From Blastococcus sp. CCUG 61487 (GTDB lineage Bacteria > Actinomycetota > Actinomycetes > Mycobacteriales > Geodermatophilaceae), in the NCBI RefSeq assembly GCF_005222955.1, contig NZ_LWUA01000012.1:1-53289 (forward strand): a stretch of 53,289 nucleotides of DNA, written 5' to 3'. The translations under genes and the position numbers were made by a program. The notes below the pieces were generated by a model. The model was given only the letters and a program-made list of their open reading frames with translations, ran no database searches and was not told the DNA's origin. Positions 19,778 through 27,701 of this stretch are shown here, in pieces. Positions within the stretch are counted from its first letter, which is position 1; every line of letters starts with the position of its first letter.

Positions 19778-20710
19778 GTGTCCGGACACGGCATCGACGC
19801 GGCGTTGCCCGATCCGCGGGTGGAGGAGGTGGCCGACGGCACGTTCGCCTACATCCAGCCCGACGGCAGCTGGTGGATCAACAACACCGGCTTCGTCGTC
19901 GGGAGCTCCCGCGTGTTCGCCATCGACGCCTGCTCCACGGAGCGGCGCACCCGCGGCCTGCTGGCGGCGATGCGGCGGGTGACCGACGCCCCTGTGCGCA
20001 CCCTGCTCAACACCCACCACCACGGCGACCACACCTTCGGCAACGGGTACTTCCCCGAGGCGACGATCCTCGGCCACGAGGAGACCCGCCGGCTGGTGCT
20101 CGGCCAGCAGCCACCGCCCGACGGGGTCGTGTTCGAGCCCGTCCAGTGGGGCGAGCTGCCACCCGCCGCACCGTTCGTCACCTACCGCGACGGGGTCGAC
20201 GTGTGGGTCGACGACCGCCGCGTCGAGGTCCGCCACGTCGGCACGGCCGCGCACACCACGAACGACTCGATCGCCTGGTTGCCGGAGCAGCGGGTGCTGT
20301 TCACCGGCGACCTCGTGTTCAACGGCGGCACCCCGTTCCTGCTGGCCGGCTCGATCGCCGGGGCGCTGGACGCCCTCGACCGGCTCCGGGCGCTGTCGCC
20401 GGAGGTCGTCGTCCCCGGTCACGGAGCCGTGTGCGGACCGGAGATCTTCGACCGGACCGAGGGCTACCTGCGGTTCGTCCAGCGCACCGCGGAGCAGGCG
20501 CGGGCCGCCGGACTCTCCGCGCTGGACGCCGCCCGGGAGACCGATCTGGGCGAGTACGCCGAGTGGCTGGACCCGGAGCGGATCGTCGGGAACCTGCACC
20601 GCGCCCTGCTGGAGGCCGACGGCGGCGAGCGCGGCGCGGACCTCGACGTGCTCGGGGCGCTGCGTGACATGGTCACCTACAACGGCGGCCCGCTGCGCTG
20701 CTACGCCTGA
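19778..20710 (+). CDS. Metallo-beta-lactamase fold hydrolase
   Basis: Binuclear-metal hydrolase. The 310 residues carry the signature NTHHHGDH (His80, His82, Asp84, His85), a later His in VRHVGTAAHTTND, the bridging Asp in LFTGDLVFNGG, and the last His in VVVPGHGAVCG. The C-terminal quarter is helical. The substrate is unknown; a lactone or thioester would fit the neighbours. GTG 19778 is preceded by AGAGG at 7 bases. It lies 11 bases after the FAH gene and 15 before the CoA ligase, so it is clearly in the operon. Confidence 0.85.
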   Translation: MSGHGIDAALPDPRVEEVADGTFAYIQPDGSWWINNTGFVVGSSRVFAIDACSTERRTRGLLAAMRRVTDAPVRTLLNTHHHGDHTFGNGYFPEATILGHEETRRLVLGQQPPPDGVVFEPVQWGELPPAAPFVTYRDGVDVWVDDRRVEVRHVGTAAHTTNDSIAWLPEQRVLFTGDLVFNGGTPFLLAGSIAGALDALDRLRALSPEVVVPGHGAVCGPEIFDRTEGYLRFVQRTAEQARAAGLSALDAARETDLGEYAEWLDPERIVGNLHRALLEADGGERGADLDVLGALRDMVTYNGGPLRCYA

Positions 20711-20725
20711 CCGAGAGCGAGTTCC

Positions 20726-22717
20726 ATGACCGAGCCGACCGACAGCCAGGACCTCACGCCCGGACAGGTGCTGTGGCGGCCCGACCCGGAACGGGTCGAG
20801 GCGTCCCGGCTCACCGCGTTCGCGCGCGACGTGGAGGCGCGGTACGGCGTCTCGTTCGACGACTACGAGTCGCTGTGGCGCTGGTCGGTGGAGAACCTCG
20901 AGGAGTTCTGGGCCGAGGTGTGGCGCTTCTTCGACGTGGCGCCCGGGACCTCGTACGACACCGTGCTGGCCGACCGCCGCATGCCCGGCGCGACCTGGTT
21001 CCCCGGCGCCCGGCTGAACTACGCCGAGCACGTCCTGCGGGCCGGTGCCGGGCGCGGCGGCGACACGGTGCTGGTCGCCGTCGGCGAGGACGGCGACCAG
21101 CGCGAGCTGACCTGGGCGGAGCTCACCGAGCAGGTCGGCGCGGCCGCCGCATGGATGCGCCGGCTGGGCGTGCGGGAGGGCGAGCGGGTCGTCGGCTACC
21201 TGCCCAACGTGCCCGAGGCGATCGTGGCCGTCCTCGCCGCGGCGAGCATCGGCGCCGTGTGGTCGGCGTGCGGGCCGGAGATCGGGCTGCGCAGCGCCGT
21301 CGACAGGTTCGGCCAGCTCGAGCCGGTCCTGCTGATCGCGACCGACGGCTACCGCTTCGGCGGCCGCACGCACGACCGGCTTGAGCTCGTCGAGGAGCTC
21401 GCGGCCGCCCTGCCGTCCCTGCGCGCCGTCGTCCACGTGCCTGTCGTCGGAGGTGACCGGTCCGGTGGAGGCACGCCGTGGGCCGACGTCGTCGCCGAGC
21501 CGGCCGAGGTCGCCCCGGTCCAGGTGCCCTTCGACCACCCGCTCTGGATCGTCTACTCGTCGGGCACGACGGGCCTGCCCAAGGGCCTGGTGCACGGGCA
21601 CGGCGGGGTCCTGCTCATGGCGTTGGCGCAGGGCGGCCTGCAGGGCGACGCCCGGCCCGGCGATCGCGGGATGTCGTACACCTCGACCACCTGGATCATG
21701 TGGAACTCCACGGTGAGCGGCCTGCTGCACGGCGGCACCGCGGTGCTCTACGACGGCAACCCGATGCACCCCTCGGTGGACCGGCTGTGGGAGCTGACCG
21801 CCGAGCACCGGCTCACGAGCCTCGGGGTCAGCCCCGGCTACCTGGCGGCCTGCGCGAAGGCCGGACTGCACCCCGGCCGCGACCACGACCTGTCCACCCT
21901 GCGCAGCATCGGCGTGACCGGGTCCCCGCTGCCGGCGACCTCCTACCGCTGGGTCCACGACGAGGTGGGCTCCGACGTCCGGCTGCGGGTGTTCAGCGGC
22001 GGGACCGACTTCGCCGCGACGCTCGTCGGCAGCGCGCCGTGGCTGCCGGTGTACCTCGGCGAGATGTCGGGCCGGCAGCTCGGCGTCCACGTCGAGGCGT
22101 GGGACGCCGAGGGCCGGCCGGTGGTCGACGAGGTCGGGGAGCTGGTCATCCGCTCCCCCATGCCGTCGATGCCCCTGCGCATCTGGGGTGACGACGACGG
22201 ACGCCGCTACCACGAGGCGTACTTCGACACCTATCCCGGCGTGTGGCGGCACGGCGACTGGCTGACCGTCACCAGCCGCGGCACCTGCATCATCAGCGGC
22301 CGCTCGGACGCCACGCTCAACCGGCACGGCGTGCGCATGGGCAGCGCCGACATCTACCAGGCCGTGGAGGCGCTGCCCGAGGTCGCCGAGGCGCTCGTCG
22401 TCGGCGTCGAGCAGCCCGACGGCGGGTACTGGCTCCCGCTGTTCGTCAGGCCGGCCGAGGGCGCGGAACTCGACGACGCCCTGATCGACCGGATCCGGGA
22501 GGTCGTGCGGACGCAGGCCTCCCCGCGGCACGTGCCCGACGAGGTGCTGGCCGTGCCGGCGATCCCGCACACCACCACCGGCAAGAAGCTCGAGGTGCCC
22601 GTCAAGCGGATCCTCTCGGGCGTCCCCGTCGAGCAGGCGTGCAAGCTCGACGCCGTCGACGACCCGGCTGCGGTGCGCTGGTTCGCCGACCTCGCGGCGC
22701 GGCGCCGGTCCGGCTAG
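20726..22717 (+). CDS. Acetoacetyl-CoA synthetase (acetoacetate-CoA ligase)
   Basis: ANL-superfamily ligase that activates acetoacetate with ATP and CoA. The 663-residue length and N-terminal domain (LWRPDPERVEASRLTAF, then WFPGARLNYAEH) are typical of this class rather than of acetyl-CoA synthetase. The phosphate loop is IVYSSGTTGLPKGLVHGHGG (about 273-292), the hinge region follows RIWGDDDG, and the catalytic lysine is at about 620 in TTTGKKLEV. It is the last gene of the FAH/MBL operon. Its stop shares the bases CTAG with the stop of the convergent carbonic anhydrase. Confidence 0.92.
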   Translation: MTEPTDSQDLTPGQVLWRPDPERVEASRLTAFARDVEARYGVSFDDYESLWRWSVENLEEFWAEVWRFFDVAPGTSYDTVLADRRMPGATWFPGARLNYAEHVLRAGAGRGGDTVLVAVGEDGDQRELTWAELTEQVGAAAAWMRRLGVREGERVVGYLPNVPEAIVAVLAAASIGAVWSACGPEIGLRSAVDRFGQLEPVLLIATDGYRFGGRTHDRLELVEELAAALPSLRAVVHVPVVGGDRSGGGTPWADVVAEPAEVAPVQVPFDHPLWIVYSSGTTGLPKGLVHGHGGVLLMALAQGGLQGDARPGDRGMSYTSTTWIMWNSTVSGLLHGGTAVLYDGNPMHPSVDRLWELTAEHRLTSLGVSPGYLAACAKAGLHPGRDHDLSTLRSIGVTGSPLPATSYRWVHDEVGSDVRLRVFSGGTDFAATLVGSAPWLPVYLGEMSGRQLGVHVEAWDAEGRPVVDEVGELVIRSPMPSMPLRIWGDDDGRRYHEAYFDTYPGVWRHGDWLTVTSRGTCIISGRSDATLNRHGVRMGSADIYQAVEALPEVAEALVVGVEQPDGGYWLPLFVRPAEGAELDDALIDRIREVVRTQASPRHVPDEVLAVPAIPHTTTGKKLEVPVKRILSGVPVEQACKLDAVDDPAAVRWFADLAARRRSG

Positions 22718-23205
22718 GAGGCCGTGACCTCGTGGAGCCGGCCGGTGTCGACGTCGTAGACGAAGCCGCGCACCTCGTGGGAGAGCAGGTACGGGCTCTC
22801 CTTGATCAGCATGATCGACTCGCGCACGTCGGCCTCGACGTCGGTGAAGGCCCGTGCCGCCCACGGCGGACGCCGGCCGGTCGCCGCCGTCACCGTGTCG
22901 GAGAACGTCACGTCGTCGGTGGTCGTCAGACCGCAGTTGGTGTGGTGGATCAGCACGATCTCGCGGGTGCCCAGCGCGTGCTGGCTGATGGTGAGCGACC
23001 TGATGACGTCCTCGGTGATGACGCCGCCGGCGTTGCGGATGACGTGCGCGTCGCCGATCTCGAGGCCCAGGACACCGAAGAGCGGGATGCGCGAGTCCAT
23101 GCACGCCACCACGGCCACCTGGCGGGCGGGGCGCACCGGCTTGCTGCCGGGGAACTGCTGGGCCCACTCCTCGTTCGCCTCGAGCATCTTGTCGATCTCG
23201 GCCAC
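22714..23205 (-). CDS. Beta-class carbonic anhydrase
   Basis: Zinc enzyme interconverting CO2 and bicarbonate. The 163 residues resemble the short actinobacterial beta type. Zinc ligands are Cys35 (VACMDSR, with the Asp37/Arg39 pair), His88 and Cys91 (IHHTNCG). GTG 23205 is chosen because GGAGGAGG lies 4 bases upstream; the frame is open much further upstream. It is divergent from moeA. Bicarbonate supply could serve carboxylases, but no specific partner is visible. Confidence 0.93.
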   Translation of the reverse strand: MAEIDKMLEANEEWAQQFPGSKPVRPARQVAVVACMDSRIPLFGVLGLEIGDAHVIRNAGGVITEDVIRSLTISQHALGTREIVLIHHTNCGLTTTDDVTFSDTVTAATGRRPPWAARAFTDVEADVRESIMLIKESPYLLSHEVRGFVYDVDTGRLHEVTAS

Positions 23206-23237
23206 GCGTCCTCCTCCGCCGTCGCTGGACGCTGGGG

Positions 23238-23243
23238 ACACTA
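23238..23243 (-). promoter_or_regulatory. Possible -10 box of the carbonic anhydrase gene
   Basis: TAGTGT on the minus strand would place the transcript start about 26 bases before GTG 23205. The same hexamer is used in the promoter inferred at 52469. The -35 is not clear. Confidence 0.3.
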
Positions 23244-23314
23244 ACGGGGCCGCCGCACATCCGCCGCGCGGGACCGCGGGCGCCGTCGTGCGCCGGATCA
23301 GCGAGGATGGCCCG

Positions 23315-24517
23315 GTGCGGACTGTCGAGCAGCACCAGGCGGCGGTGACGGCGCTGCTGCCCCTGCAGCCCGAGGAGTCGGTGCCGCTGGCCGCGGCGCA
23401 CGGCCGGGTGCTGGCCCGCGACGTCGTCGCCGCCGTCTCCCTGCCCGGCTTCGACAACTCCGCGATGGACGGCTACGCGGCGCGCTGGGCCGAGGTGGGC
23501 GCGGCTGCGGACCGGCCCGTGGTGCTGCCCGTGGCCGAGGACATCCCCGCGGGGCGCACCGACGTCGTCCCCCTCGCGCCGGGGACCGTGCACCGGATCA
23601 TGACCGGCGCCCCCCTGCCGCCGGGCGCCGACGTCGTGGTGCCGGTGGAGCTCACCGACGGTGGCACCGAGCAGGTGGAGATCCGGGACTGCCCGCCACA
23701 AGGGGCCCACCTCCGCCGGGCCGGAGAGGACATCGCCGCCGGCGCCGTCGCACTCTCGGCCGGATCGACGCTCGGCGCCGCCCAGCTGGGGCTCGCCGCC
23801 GCCGTGGGCGCCACGGAGCTGCCGGTGCGCCGCCGGCCGCGGGTGCTCGTCCTGTCGACCGGCAGCGAGCTGGTCGCCCCCGGCGAGGAGCTGGCCCCGG
23901 GGCAGATCTACGAGTCGAACTCGCTGCTGCTGGCCGCCGCGGTGGAGGAGGCCGGTGGCGTGGCCCGGCGGCTGCACTTCGTGCCCGACGACGTCGACCA
24001 GTTCCTCGACACGGTGCGGGCGGAGCTGCCGACCGCCGACCTCCTGGTCACCAGCGGCGGGGTCAGCGCGGGTGCCTACGAGGTCGTGAAGGACGCCTTC
24101 GCCGGCCTCGGCACCGTCGAGTTCGGCAAGGTCGCGATGCAGCCGGGCGGACCGCAGGGCGCCGGCACCGTCGACGGCGTCCCCGTCGTCACGCTGCCGG
24201 GCAACCCGGTCAGCTCGTTCGTCTCCTTCGAGGTCTTCGTCCGGCCGGCTCTGCGCCGTGCGCTCGGCCACGCCTCCCCCGACCGGCTGCGCGCCCGGGC
24301 CCGGCTCGAGGGCCCCCTGCGCTCGCCCGCCGGCCGACGGCAGTTCCTGCGCGGCCGCTTCGTCGACGGGGAGGTCTCCCAGGTCGGCGGGCCCGGTTCC
24401 CACCTGGTCGCCCACCTCGCCCGCGCCAACTGCCTGGTCGTCGTCCCCGAGGACGTCACCGAACTGCCCGCCGGCGCCGAGGTCGACGTCGTGCTGATCG
24501 AAGGAGCTCTCCAGTGA
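23315..24517 (+). CDS. moeA: Molybdopterin molybdotransferase MoeA
   Basis: Inserts molybdate into adenylylated molybdopterin. The 400 residues show LPGFDNSAMDGYA near the N-terminus, GTVHRIMTGAPLPPGAD, the MoCF-like domain with VLSTGSEL and TSGGVSAGAYEVV, then GTVDGVPVVTLPGNPVSSFVSF and a C-terminal beta domain. GTG 23315 has GAGG 8 bases upstream and avoids overlap with the carbonic anhydrase promoter. It opens the moeA-moaC-mogA run. Confidence 0.95.
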   Translation: MRTVEQHQAAVTALLPLQPEESVPLAAAHGRVLARDVVAAVSLPGFDNSAMDGYAARWAEVGAAADRPVVLPVAEDIPAGRTDVVPLAPGTVHRIMTGAPLPPGADVVVPVELTDGGTEQVEIRDCPPQGAHLRRAGEDIAAGAVALSAGSTLGAAQLGLAAAVGATELPVRRRPRVLVLSTGSELVAPGEELAPGQIYESNSLLLAAAVEEAGGVARRLHFVPDDVDQFLDTVRAELPTADLLVTSGGVSAGAYEVVKDAFAGLGTVEFGKVAMQPGGPQGAGTVDGVPVVTLPGNPVSSFVSFEVFVRPALRRALGHASPDRLRARARLEGPLRSPAGRRQFLRGRFVDGEVSQVGGPGSHLVAHLARANCLVVVPEDVTELPAGAEVDVVLIEGALQ

Positions 24518-24520
24518 GGC

Positions 24521-24577
24521 GACAGCGAGTGAGCATCACAGCGAGGAACGAGCGAGGAGCGGAGCGAGCGCGGAGCC
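24521..24577 (+). repeat. GCGAG/GGAGC-rich low-complexity spacer
   Basis: The 76-base gap between moeA and moaC holds four GCGAG units (24525, 24541, 24552, 24565) mixed with GGAGC and AACGAGC. The stretch is purine-rich on the plus strand and codes for nothing evident. Several units resemble ribosome-binding sites. Confidence 0.5.
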
Positions 24578-24593
24578 GGACGGGACGAGCACG

Positions 24594-25067
24594 GTGAGTG
24601 ATGCCCGGCTGACCCACGTGGACGAGACCGGCGCCGCCCGCATGGTCGACGTCAGCGCCAAGGCGGTGACCGCCCGCGAGGCGACCGCCGCCGGTCGGGT
24701 GCTGGTCGCGCCCGAGGTGATCGACCTGCTGCGCGGCCGCGGCGTGCCCAAGGGCGACGCGGTGGCCGTGGCCCGGATCGCGGGGATCGCCGGCGCGAAG
24801 CGGACGCCGGACCTCGTCCCGCTGTGCCACCCGATCGCGTTGCACGGGGTCACCGTCGACATCGAGGTGGCCGACGACGCCGTGGAGATCACCGCGACGG
24901 CCCGCACCGCGGACCGGACAGGGGTCGAGATGGAGGCGCTGACCGCGGTGACCGTGGCCGGCCTGACGATGATCGACATGGTCAAGGCGGTCGACCCGCG
25001 CGCCACGATCAGCGACGTGCGGCTGCTGCGGAAGTCCGGCGGCAAGAGCGGCGAGTGGACCCGGTGA
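24594..25067 (+). CDS. moaC: Cyclic pyranopterin monophosphate synthase MoaC
   Basis: Second step of molybdopterin synthesis: converts the MoaA product to cyclic pyranopterin monophosphate. The 157 residues have THVDETGAARMVDVSAK, the substrate-binding LVPLCHPIALHG near residue 76, GVEMEALTAVTVAGLTMIDM, and the final KSGGKSG. GTG 24594 has no strong ribosome site. The stop overlaps the next start by 3 bases. Confidence 0.96.
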   Translation: MSDARLTHVDETGAARMVDVSAKAVTAREATAAGRVLVAPEVIDLLRGRGVPKGDAVAVARIAGIAGAKRTPDLVPLCHPIALHGVTVDIEVADDAVEITATARTADRTGVEMEALTAVTVAGLTMIDMVKAVDPRATISDVRLLRKSGGKSGEWTR

Positions 25068-25558
25068 GCGAGCTCCCGACCGGGGCCCAGGCGCTGGTCG
25101 TCACCGCCTCCAACCGCGCCGCCGCCGGCGTGTACGAGGACCGCAGCGGCGCGGCGCTGGCCGCCGGGCTCGCCGAGCTGGGGTTCGAGGTGGAGGGCCC
25201 CAAGGTCCGTCCCGACGACGTCGACGAGCTGGAGGACGTGCTCCGGGCCGCGGTGGACGCGCACATCGACGTCGTCCTCACCACCGGCGGCACCGGGCTC
25301 TCCCCCACCGACGTCACGCCCGAGGCCACCCGGCGGGTGCTGGAGCGCGAGGCGCCCGGCCTCGCCGAGGCGGTCCGCCGGTACGGCGCGGAGAACGGCG
25401 TCCCGACGTCGGTCCTCTCCCGCGGGGTGGCCGGCACCGCCGGCCGCACGCTGATCGTGAACCTGCCCGGCTCGACCGGCGGCGTGCAGGACGGCCTCGC
25501 CGTGCTGGGCCCGCTGCTCCCCCACGTGGTCAGCCAGCTGCGAGGCGGCGACCACTGA
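25064..25558 (+). CDS. mogA: Molybdopterin adenylyltransferase (MogA/MoaB family)
   Basis: Adenylylates molybdopterin before MoeA inserts molybdate. The 164 residues have LVVTASNRAAAGVYEDRSG, VLTTGGTGLSPTDVTPEAT (the MoCF signature) and NLPGSTGGVQDGLAVLGPLL. GTG 25064 overlaps the moaC TGA. MogA and the actinobacterial MoaB2-type protein cannot be separated by sequence alone. Confidence 0.92.
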   Translation: MSELPTGAQALVVTASNRAAAGVYEDRSGAALAAGLAELGFEVEGPKVRPDDVDELEDVLRAAVDAHIDVVLTTGGTGLSPTDVTPEATRRVLEREAPGLAEAVRRYGAENGVPTSVLSRGVAGTAGRTLIVNLPGSTGGVQDGLAVLGPLLPHVVSQLRGGDH

Positions 25559-25573
25559 CCCGAGGCCGTCAGT
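25554..25573. terminator. Short hairpin covering convergent stops of mogA and fdhD
   Basis: ACTGAC and GTCAGT pair around an 8-base loop, with each gene's TGA inside one arm. This is the same arrangement as at 8965-8979. It is a weak terminator candidate. Confidence 0.25.
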
Positions 25574-26396
25574 CCAGCGGGATGCGCTCGGTGCCGGTGT
25601 AGACGTTGCAGCCGTCGCCGCGGAGGAAGCCGACCAGGGTGATGCCGACCTCGCGAGCGAGCTCCACCGCCAGCGACGACGGCGCCGACACCGCCGCGAG
25701 CACCGGGATGCCGGCCATCGCCGCCTTCTGCGTGAGCTCGAAGCTGGCCCGGCCGCTGACCATGAGCACCTGCCCGGACAGCGGGAGCCGGCCGGCGCGC
25801 ACGGCGTCACCGACGACCTTGTCGACGGCGTTGTGCCGGCCGACGTCCTCCCGCAGCGCCAGCAGCTCGCCGTCGCCGCTGAACAGGCCCGCGGCGTGCA
25901 GCCCACCGGTCTTGTCGAAGACCTCCTGCGCTCCCCGGAGGCGGTCCGGCAGCGCCAGCAGGGTGGCGAGCTCCAGCCGGACGTCATCGGCGGCGACGTC
26001 GAAGGAGGTCTTGGTGCGGATGGCGTCGATGCTCGCCTTCCCGCAGACCCCGCAGGAGCTCGAGGTGTAGAAGTTCCGCTCCAGGCCGGTGTCCGGGATC
26101 GGCACCCCGGGGGCCAGGTCGACGTCGACCACGTTGTAGGTGTTGCGGCCGTCGGCGTCCACCGAGTCGCAGTACCGCAGCCCCGCGACGTCACCCGGGG
26201 TGCGGATGATCCCCTCGGTGGCCAGGAAGCCGTGCACGAGGTCGAAGTCGTCCCCAGGGGTGCGCATGGTGACGGCCAGCGGGCTGCCGTCCAGCCGGAT
26301 CTCCAGCGGCTCCTCGGCCGCCACCGTGTCCGGCCGGGTGCTCCGGTGCTCCCCGCGGATGCGCAGGACCGGTGTCCGGCTCGTGACTCGCCCCAC
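25569..26396 (-). CDS. fdhD: Formate dehydrogenase accessory sulfurtransferase FdhD
   Basis: Carries sulfur from a cysteine desulfurase to the molybdenum cofactor so that formate dehydrogenase is active. The 275 residues contain the catalytic CxxC at 115-118 (SSSCGVCGK), EEPLEIRLDG, DFDLVHGFLATEGI, the LREDVGRHNAVDKVVG segment and SGRASFELTQKA. The start is ambiguous: GTG 26396 gives family length but has no ribosome site; GTG 26414 is six codons upstream. The gene is divergent from mobA across 41 bases. No formate dehydrogenase is in this window. Confidence 0.93.
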   Translation of the reverse strand: MGRVTSRTPVLRIRGEHRSTRPDTVAAEEPLEIRLDGSPLAVTMRTPGDDFDLVHGFLATEGIIRTPGDVAGLRYCDSVDADGRNTYNVVDVDLAPGVPIPDTGLERNFYTSSSCGVCGKASIDAIRTKTSFDVAADDVRLELATLLALPDRLRGAQEVFDKTGGLHAAGLFSGDGELLALREDVGRHNAVDKVVGDAVRAGRLPLSGQVLMVSGRASFELTQKAAMAGIPVLAAVSAPSSLAVELAREVGITLVGFLRGDGCNVYTGTERIPLD

Positions 26397-26437
26397 GAGG
26401 AGGACGGTACCCACGATCCCGGGCCTACGGTGACGGC

Positions 26438-27028
26438 GTGGACCAGCTGCCGCCGTATACCGCCGTCGTCCTCGCCGGCGGGCGGGCCGCGCGGCTCGGC
26501 GGCCAGGCGAAGCCGCAGCTGCGGGTCGGCGGCCGGGCGATGCTGGCCACCGTCCTCGCGGCGGTCGCCGACGCCGAGCACCGGATCGTCGTGGGCCCGC
26601 CGCAGCCGGTCCCGGAAGACGTCGTCGTGGTCCGCGAGCAGCCACCCGGCGGCGGACCGGTGGCGGCGCTGCGGGCCGCCCTCCCGGCCGTCGCCGACCC
26701 CGTCGTCGCGCTGCTCGCCGGCGACCTGCCCTTCCTCACCGGCGGGGTGGTCGCCGAGCTGCGCTCGGCACTGACCGACGACGGCGCGCTGGTCGTCGAC
26801 GACGGCCGCCGCGACCAGTACCTGCTGGGCGTCTGGCGGACCGACGCCCTGCGCGGCGCCCTGCGCCCGACCGGCGGCCCGATGTCGCTGCGCCGGGTGC
26901 TCGCGCCGCTGACCGCGAGCCGGTTGCGCCCGACGGTGCCACCCGGGACGCCGCCACCCTGGTTGGACTGCGACACCCCGGCCGATCTCGCCAGGGCGCG
27001 GGCGGTAGCCGGCGGGATCGACGGGTAG
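26438..27028 (+). CDS. mobA: Molybdenum cofactor guanylyltransferase (MobA-like)
   Basis: Adds GMP to Mo-molybdopterin to form the bis-MGD cofactor of formate dehydrogenase and nitrate reductase types. The 196 residues start with the nucleotidyltransferase signature VLAGGRAARLGGQAKPQL (Lys25), then VVGPPQPVP and the metal-binding LLAGDLPFLTGG. The short C-terminus is typical of actinobacterial forms. It is divergent from fdhD, consistent with supplying the same enzyme. Confidence 0.88.
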   Translation: MDQLPPYTAVVLAGGRAARLGGQAKPQLRVGGRAMLATVLAAVADAEHRIVVGPPQPVPEDVVVVREQPPGGGPVAALRAALPAVADPVVALLAGDLPFLTGGVVAELRSALTDDGALVVDDGRRDQYLLGVWRTDALRGALRPTGGPMSLRRVLAPLTASRLRPTVPPGTPPPWLDCDTPADLARARAVAGGIDG

Positions 27029-27038
27029 GGGCCGGGGC

Positions 27039-27701
27039 ATGCGCATCCTCGTCGCGGGGGCCCACGGTCAGGTCGCCCGCCGTCTCTCCCGCCTGCTGTC
27101 CGCCCGTGGCGACACCGTCGTCGGCCTGATCCGCAACCCCGACCACGAGGCAGATCTCCGGGACGACGGCGCCGAACCCGTCGTCCTGGACCTCGAGTCG
27201 GCGTCGGTCGACGAGCTCGCCGCGGTGGCCCGTGGCGCCGACGCGGTCGTGTTCGCCGCCGGTGCGGGCCCCGGCAGCGGCGAGGCGCGCAAGCACACCG
27301 TCGACCACGGCGCCGCGGTGCTGCTCGCCGAGGCAGCCGAGCGAGCCGGCGTGCGCCCGTACGTGCTGCTCTCCTCGATGGGCGTCGAGCAGGCCCGCGA
27401 GGGGACCCCGCCGGGGGTGGACCCGGTCATGGCGGTCTACCTGCAGGCCAAGCTGCGCGCCGAGGACGAGGTCCTGCCGCGCCCGGCGCTGGCCACGACG
27501 ATCCTCCGTCCCGGCGGTCTGACCGACGAGCCCGGCACCGGGCGGGTCACCCTCGGGCACGGCCTCGACTTCGGCAGCGTCCCGCGGGACGACGTCGCCG
27601 CGGTTCTCGTCGCCCTGCTCGACGCACGCCGCGACGGCGCCGTCGTCGAGCTGGTCAGCGGCGACACCCCGATCACCGAGGCGGTCGCCCAGGTGGCGTG
27701 A
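27039..27701 (+). CDS. NAD(P)-binding atypical short-chain reductase (SDR_a5-like)
   Basis: A 220-residue Rossmann protein of the NAD(P)H-binding/NmrA-like group. The nucleotide motif is [12 protein letters not shown] (GxxG at 7-10); [25 protein letters not shown] and [13 protein letters not shown] follow. The usual Tyr-x-x-x-Lys may be the YLQAK segment. The substrate is unknown. It lies 10 bases after mobA, and its end overlaps the convergent truA by 29 bases. Confidence 0.85.
   Translation: MRILVAGAHGQVARRLSRLLSARGDTVVGLIRNPDHEADLRDDGAEPVVLDLESASVDELAAVARGADAVVFAAGAGPGSGEARKHTVDHGAAVLLAEAAERAGVRPYVLLSSMGVEQAREGTPPGVDPVMAVYLQAKLRAEDEVLPRPALATTILRPGGLTDEPGTGRVTLGHGLDFGSVPRDDVAAVLVALLDARRDGAVVELVSGDTPITEAVAQVA

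Noticed and set aside
19643-24415. Open frame of 1590 codons on the minus strand
   Set aside because: It runs antisense through the FAH, metallo-hydrolase, CoA ligase and moeA genes; GC-rich third positions create it. Only the carbonic anhydrase is real on that strand here.
24521-24577. CRISPR-like array between moeA and moaC
   Set aside because: The units are 5 bases, irregular and without unique spacers; no cas genes are present.
24536-27046. Open frame of 836 codons on the minus strand
   Set aside because: It is a shadow of moaC, mogA and mobA, partly crossing fdhD in another frame; no domain is seen.
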